Source of the DNA: Porodaedalea pini
Taxonomy: Eukaryota; Basidiomycota; Agaricomycetes; Hymenochaetales; Hymenochaetaceae
Direction of reading: 5' to 3'
NCBI GenBank assembly: GCA_002794775.1
Contig: NBAY01000198.1
Location: 1-11,963 of the forward strand
Length of the DNA: 11,963 bases
Shown piece after piece: positions 8,872 through 11,963 of this stretch (the first letter of the stretch is position 1; each line of letters starts with the position of its first letter). Position numbers and translations under genes: made by a program. The notes beneath the pieces are model-generated. The model searched no databases. It was not told the origin of the DNA and saw only the letters and a list, made by a program, of their open reading frames with translations.

Positions 8872-8882
8872 GGCTCATAACC
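8872..8882 (-). promoter_or_regulatory. Primer-binding site, half initiator-tRNA(Met) type
   Basis: Directly next to the 5' LTR the minus strand reads GGTTATGAGCC, the complement of the initiator tRNA(Met) anticodon arm (GGCTCATAACC). Priming by a cleaved 5' half of initiator tRNA is known for Drosophila copia, whose primer site begins with a very similar sequence. The tRNA assignment is from memory of conserved arm sequence. Confidence 0.75.
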
Positions 8883-9098
8883 TCTTAGACGAGCAGAAAA
8901 GTGGGACGAAGCTATAGATTAGGGGTGAGAGTGCCTGTCCTTATATACAGTACAATTGAATAGTTTTACTATAAAAAGTATAGTGAGCATATGGTGCATA
9001 GTCATATGAGCATATAGTCGGAGTTCTGGAAGTCGGTCATGTGACCAGTGACAGATATTTGCTCAGGCAAGTATCTGTCAGTTATTTATAGTTCAACA
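8883..9098 (-). repeat. 5' LTR of the copia element
   Basis: It is 216 bp, starts TGTTGAAC at 9098 on the minus strand and ends GTCTAAGA at 8883, next to the primer site. It contains a perfect 6-bp-arm hairpin ACTATA-aaaag-TATAGT (8968-8984), a GGTCA-TG-TGACC inverted repeat (9035-9046) and a repeated gcatat motif. It should hold the promoter (U3) and RNA start of the element. Confidence 0.93.
8939..8947 (-). promoter_or_regulatory. LTR TATA box
   Basis: The minus strand reads TATATAAGG, a strong TATA match placed about 65 bp before the LTR end, leaving room for a transcription start within the LTR. It is identical in the other LTR (4058-4066). Confidence 0.6.
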
Positions 9099-9103
9099 CA
9101 CCG
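9099..9103. repeat. Copia target-site duplication, right copy
   Basis: CACCG here matches TACCA at 3997-4001 at three of five positions. It overlaps the inner edge of the DNA transposon's right terminal repeat. Confidence 0.45.
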
Positions 9104-9128
9104 GTATTCTTATATGCAGGTTCGACTG
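9099..9128 (-). repeat. Right terminal inverted repeat of the DNA transposon
   Basis: Read on the minus strand it begins CAGTCGAACCTGCATATAAG and ends CGGTG, matching the left terminus. A TA duplication follows at 9129-9130. Confidence 0.6.
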
Positions 9129-9130
9129 TA

Positions 9131-9437
9131 TAATGGCATGGTTAGGATAACAAGGTTCTATACATTATGGAAAAACAATTTTGACTTGTTTTTGAAAGTG
9201 TGACCTCTACAGGTCAACACAGTTCATGCACTATAATAACTAAGGTACTCTGAATACTACTAAGAATAGGACAGACTCCAACAGAGTGTTGTAAGAGAGG
9301 TTTGAAGTTCAGTTTGGACTAAAATCCATTTTTGTTTTGCAAAATATTCACATCATATAAGGAAAACTGGAAATGTTCTACTATAGTACATGTATGACAA
9401 AGTGTGTTCATTTTTTTTATAACAAAATAATGTCTTG
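9131..9437. other. AT-rich spacer, no gene seen
   Basis: This flank of the DNA transposon is AT-rich with poly-T and poly-A runs and almost no CpG. No open frame longer than a few dozen codons or recognisable motif was found on either strand. The base composition changes sharply to CpG-rich DNA near 9430-9440. Confidence 0.4.
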
Positions 9438-9874
9438 ATGCTCGTCCTATCACCACTGTACGAGCCCGCAAGATTCCCGTCGTATAAAGCAAGCACGAGT
9501 GCCGACGATCAGCAAGAAGATCTCAGACGTGCACCGACTTTACTAACAATGCTCTGGTAAGCTTTTTTTTTTTCCGTTCGGCCCTTCATCAACACGGGTG
9601 TCGTAGAATCTCCAGTTAGTCCTTATGGCTCGCCCTCGCCAACCTCAACGAAGTCTCGACGTAGCCTGCTATAGTCCGCAAGGGTAGTTTATCTTTTAGT
9701 CTGATAGGCTTCAGTACGTTCCCACTTTCTTTAGTCGATTCACATGAAGAAATGGTCTCAGAATGGGGAGAATTCTTCGCCACTAATGAACAAGGCATCC
9801 AGAGATGGCCAACAGTTGCAGTGATGAGCCTTGCAGCTAAGAAAGTGGGATGTTGCGGGTCATGCCCCTTTTAA
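9438..9874 (+). CDS. Weak candidate two-exon small gene
   Basis: From ATG at 9438 the plus strand reads 39 codons (MLVLSPLYEPARFPSYKAST) to a good donor, GTAAGC (9557), followed by a poly-T tract. Joining to an acceptor CTTCAG (ending 9714) keeps the frame: PLSLVDSHEEMVSEWGEFF, then WPTVAVMSLAAKKVGCCGSC, to TAA at 9872-9874. The product would be about 92 residues. The 158-nt intron is much longer than those of the kinase gene next door, and several other acceptor-like sites exist. No family is recognised. A minus frame (9616-9798) overlaps the intron and second exon. The whole model is inference. Confidence 0.2.
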
Positions 9875-10265
9875 CTATTATTCCCCGTAGAATGCGCTCG
9901 CCGCACTGTTTCTGCCCTTCATTAAGTTCATCGCTAGTATTTATCCCGTTTTAAACTTTATGCACTTCTACCCGTGCGCGTGTCCGTGTTCTATGGTGCG
10001 ATCGCTCTCCACTTGATTCTCCTGATGCAGGTCGTCTGCTAGGGGCGGATTTATGAGCTTTAGCAAGGTGCGAGCGTACCGTAGGTTTACGAGGTTCTTA
10101 TCCCAAAGTATATACTGTATGTCATTTCAGGAAGTCCACTTTCCCGAATACCTTAGAAGATTTTTATGGACATTTCTGATACCCATAGCGATTTGTAATC
10201 TAGTTTCTCAGTTAAGTTAGGCCGAAGGCACTCGTAGTCGGTACCAAATCCACACTCGTATCGCG
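9875..10265. other. Intergenic, no gene recognised
   Basis: This stretch lies downstream of the kinase gene on its strand and probably includes its 3' untranslated region. CpG content is moderate to high. All six frames are cut by stops within short distances and no repeat or RNA gene was seen. Confidence 0.35.
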
Positions 10266-10297
10266 TCATTTTGTGAAGTTGAAGTCAATAGTGAAAG

Positions 10298-11963
10298 TCA
10301 GGAAGTTCTTGTAATTACGTTCGATGACTCCGACGCAAATGCGGCTATTGAAAAGGTGTACGAATCAAAAAAATCATGTATCCAGCGACGAAGATCTTCC
10401 ACCATCGGACGCCACAATACACGACGAACATAAGGCATTGATTCCGTGTCATCCGCATTCGAATGTCGGAAGTCATGCTTGTCATTTAGAGCTTCACCGA
10501 ACATATAGGCCCACGTTCCCTGGAAGAAGCGTACATAATTGATACAGTACAGTCAAAGTAAGGTGTGAAAAGACGACTTACAGATCGAGGCTGGTCTTCT
10601 GCCTTTCCGATGGTGTGTGCAGGAGTAGACAGATCCCAGTCAACAAGAAAACCTCTTCTATGACCGGTCTTCCCGTCCCTGAGAAGAATAATGTTACTTA
10701 TACTGACATCACAGCGCAGCATATCACGCTGCCCTATCGTATTCTTCAGAGCTGAAACAGCATTTAGCTCACGCCGATAGAATCAGCATAAGAACAAGTG
10801 TACCTTCAAACGCATCATTGGTCGCGTCGATTAATTCACGCGTGCCGGTGAACTCTTCTAGCGGGTACCCGACCTCTTTCAAAACCAGTCGGTAATGCGT
10901 ATGCTTGACTACTTTCAGCTCTCCACAAGCCCAGTCCGCGTGGATGAACTCATTCGTTCTCGTGCATTGAGCTAAGCGAGCCAAGTCATGCTTAAGCAAT
11001 CACCGAACAATCCAAAAATCACTTACCAGGCAATGGCAAACCTCCACAGATACTTGAAGCCGCACTCTGATTTCGAGGACCTGAGGAAGGAGATTCTTTT
11101 TCCTTCTGTACCTTAGCGACTTCACCCTGAAATCCCCCATGCATTCGTCAATAAAACCGGGACCGTATATCTGCAAACTTCACGTACCTGTAAATTTTGT
11201 ACTTCTGGCTTCTTGTGCAATCCTCCGATATCGGCCGGAACGTCTCCGTGATAGTGTACATCACAAATGTTCGTCACGCCCCTTTCTTTCAAGTTTCGAT
11301 AGACCAGCCCCTCCATCTCCGTATCGGTTTCGTCCAGTCGCCAGGTATCTCTGAGGAAAGCTATCTCCTTATCAGAGCCTAGTCTCACAGCCCAATAATC
11401 TCGAGTGGACCTGCCGGTCAAACGCGCGAGTGACTTGACGGGACGAGAGACAAGGTATTGATCGAAAGATCGCTGGGCTTCGTTATAAACATCCACCTTG
11501 GCTACCCTTCCCGGTTCATAGTGACGGTCCACGGCTTTTGCGAGTTTGCTTGCGTCCTTGATGTCCAATAGGAACGCGACACTTCCTATAATTGTTTTCC
11601 GGAAGAGTTTCTCTTCGGCCTCCGAAGCGACGACAACCGACGGGTCGTAGCCTCGCTGCTTACTACTGGCTCTACCAAAACGCCATACGAAGTCGCACAG
11701 GTATTGAGGATTTCTTCGATAGTCGAAGGACTGAGTGACTATGGCTCCTGCACGATCCCATCGGATAAAGCGAGCATGAGTGCCAAAGATAGACACAGAG
11801 AAATAAAATGTTCGATGTTGTCGCGCACATGCTTCAGCAGCATAAGCAACGTTCTGATAAAGAAAATGTCTCGCTCGGTCCTGGCCAGCCTCGTCTTCGA
11901 AGTCAGCAATGAATCTGTGTCCTGCACGTTTGTTGCGACCGAGGTTCGGATGAGGGTCAGCGA
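10298..11963 (-). CDS. FunK1 fungal-type protein kinase, partial, five exons
   Basis: Exons on the minus strand are 11963-11188, 11126-11027, 10971-10804, 10751-10582 and 10519-10298. The introns are 61, 55, 52 and 62 nt with GT..AG borders (donors GTACGT, GTAAGT, GTACAC, GTAAGT). Phases 0, 1, 1, 0 keep the frame. The gene is open at the right edge, so its N-terminus is missing. Exon 1 holds the FunK1 hallmarks SIFGTHARFIRWDRAGAIVT, FDYRRNP, LCDFVWRFGR and AFLRDTWR. Exon 3 has YRLVLKEVG; exon 4 has the catalytic-loop region RCDVSISNI and VDWDLS; exon 5 has GTWAYM and DDTES. FunK1 kinases form large expanded families in mushroom-forming fungi, and their substrates are mostly unknown. Oddities: Arg replaces the expected N-lobe Lys (11350-11352), HRD reads RCD (10708-10716), and near 10400-10430 the conserved sequence appears in another frame. 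It may be a pseudokinase or a decaying gene. The stop is TGA at 10298-10300. Confidence 0.85.

Larger units (their letters stand above)
4002..9098 (-). mobile_element. Ty1/copia LTR retrotransposon, full length but inactive
   Basis: This 5097-bp element lies on the minus strand with 216-bp LTRs at both ends, a primer-binding site, a gag-pol frame in the copia order (gag, protease, integrase, reverse transcriptase, RNase H) and a polypurine tract. The integrase-before-RT order marks it as copia rather than gypsy. It is inserted in a DNA transposon near the latter's right end. The LTRs differ at 9 of 216 positions, so it is not recent. Five TGA codons and a C-terminal frameshift make it non-autonomous today. 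Confidence 0.95.
2795..9128. mobile_element. Putative Tc1/mariner (pogo)-like DNA transposon, split by a copia element
   Basis: The left end 2795-2818 (begins CAGTTGAACCTG) and the reverse complement of the right end 9128-9105 (begins CAGTCGAACCTG) match at 21 of 24 positions. All three mismatches are transitions. A related CGGTG follows on each side, and TA flanks both ends. Removing the copia element and one target-site copy leaves about 1232 bp. No pogo transposase motif was recognised inside, so this is probably a non-autonomous element or a decayed copy. The copia element sits only about 30 bp from the right terminus. Terminal CAGTYGAACC and TA duplication are typical of pogo/Tigger-like families, as far as I recall; the family call is an inference. 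Confidence 0.6.

Noticed and set aside
8872..8882. tRNA gene fragment next to the LTR
   Set aside because: Only the anticodon-arm complement is present, in the exact place of a primer-binding site; no acceptor stem or T arm is seen.
4002..9098. Classical RIP (CpA to TpA) as the mutator
   Set aside because: RIP would make many TAA and TAG stops from CAA and CAG. All five stops are TGA and the LTR changes centre on CpG, so CpG deamination fits better.
9616..9798. 60-codon minus frame
   Set aside because: It is antisense to the more protein-like plus-strand segment and has no recognisable motif.
11122..11796. Taking the kinase exon to start at GTG 11796 and end at 11122
   Set aside because: The frame is open upstream to the window edge with clear FunK1 sequence, and a GTACGT donor at 11187 ends the exon before the stop.

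Overview
The window reads as nuclear DNA of a filamentous fungus, most likely an Agaricomycete (Basidiomycota). The evidence is a fungal-type FunK1 protein kinase gene split by very short introns (52-62 nt) with consensus GT..AG borders, together with a Ty1/copia LTR retrotransposon carrying strong CpG-to-TpG decay. No bacterial or organellar features, rRNA genes, tRNA genes or CRISPR arrays are seen.

Layout. 1-705 (minus): an unrecognised reading frame open to the left edge, broken once by TAA. 706-1330: CpG-rich DNA with a diverged 108-bp direct repeat at a 180-bp offset and a shorter repeat that could be LTR-like. 1331-1950: no convincing gene. 1954-3140: AT-rich, CpG-poor DNA with scattered exon-like minus-strand pieces of an unrecognised relic gene. 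2795-9128: a putative TA-flanked terminal-inverted-repeat DNA transposon (about 1.23 kb when empty). It contains a smaller candidate inverted-repeat element (3252-3850) and is split close to its right end by a complete but dead copia element (4002-9098, minus strand). 9131-9437: AT-rich, no gene seen. 9438-9874 (plus): a weak two-exon candidate. 9875-10265: nothing recognised. 10298-11963 (minus): the 3' five exons of a FunK1 kinase gene that runs off the right edge.

The copia element is the best-resolved part. It has two 216-bp LTRs, a half-initiator-tRNA-type primer site, a polypurine tract, and one long gag-pol frame (zinc knuckle, RGG-like box, DSGA protease, HHCC/DD35E integrase, reverse transcriptase, RNase H). 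That frame is interrupted only by five in-frame TGA codons, with a small frameshift at the very end. The LTR differences (9 of 9 transitions, 6 at CpG-derived positions), the transposon's inverted repeats and the degenerate target-site duplication show the same decay. The simplest reading is that this nested block was silenced by cytosine methylation and is eroding by CpG deamination, while the flanks at 1-1600 and 9440-11963 remain CpG-rich.

The kinase gene also looks compromised. The expected N-lobe lysine is arginine, the HRD motif reads RCD, and the C-lobe has a short out-of-frame island, so it may be a pseudokinase or a decaying member of an expanded family. All similarity statements come from reading motifs by eye; no search was run.
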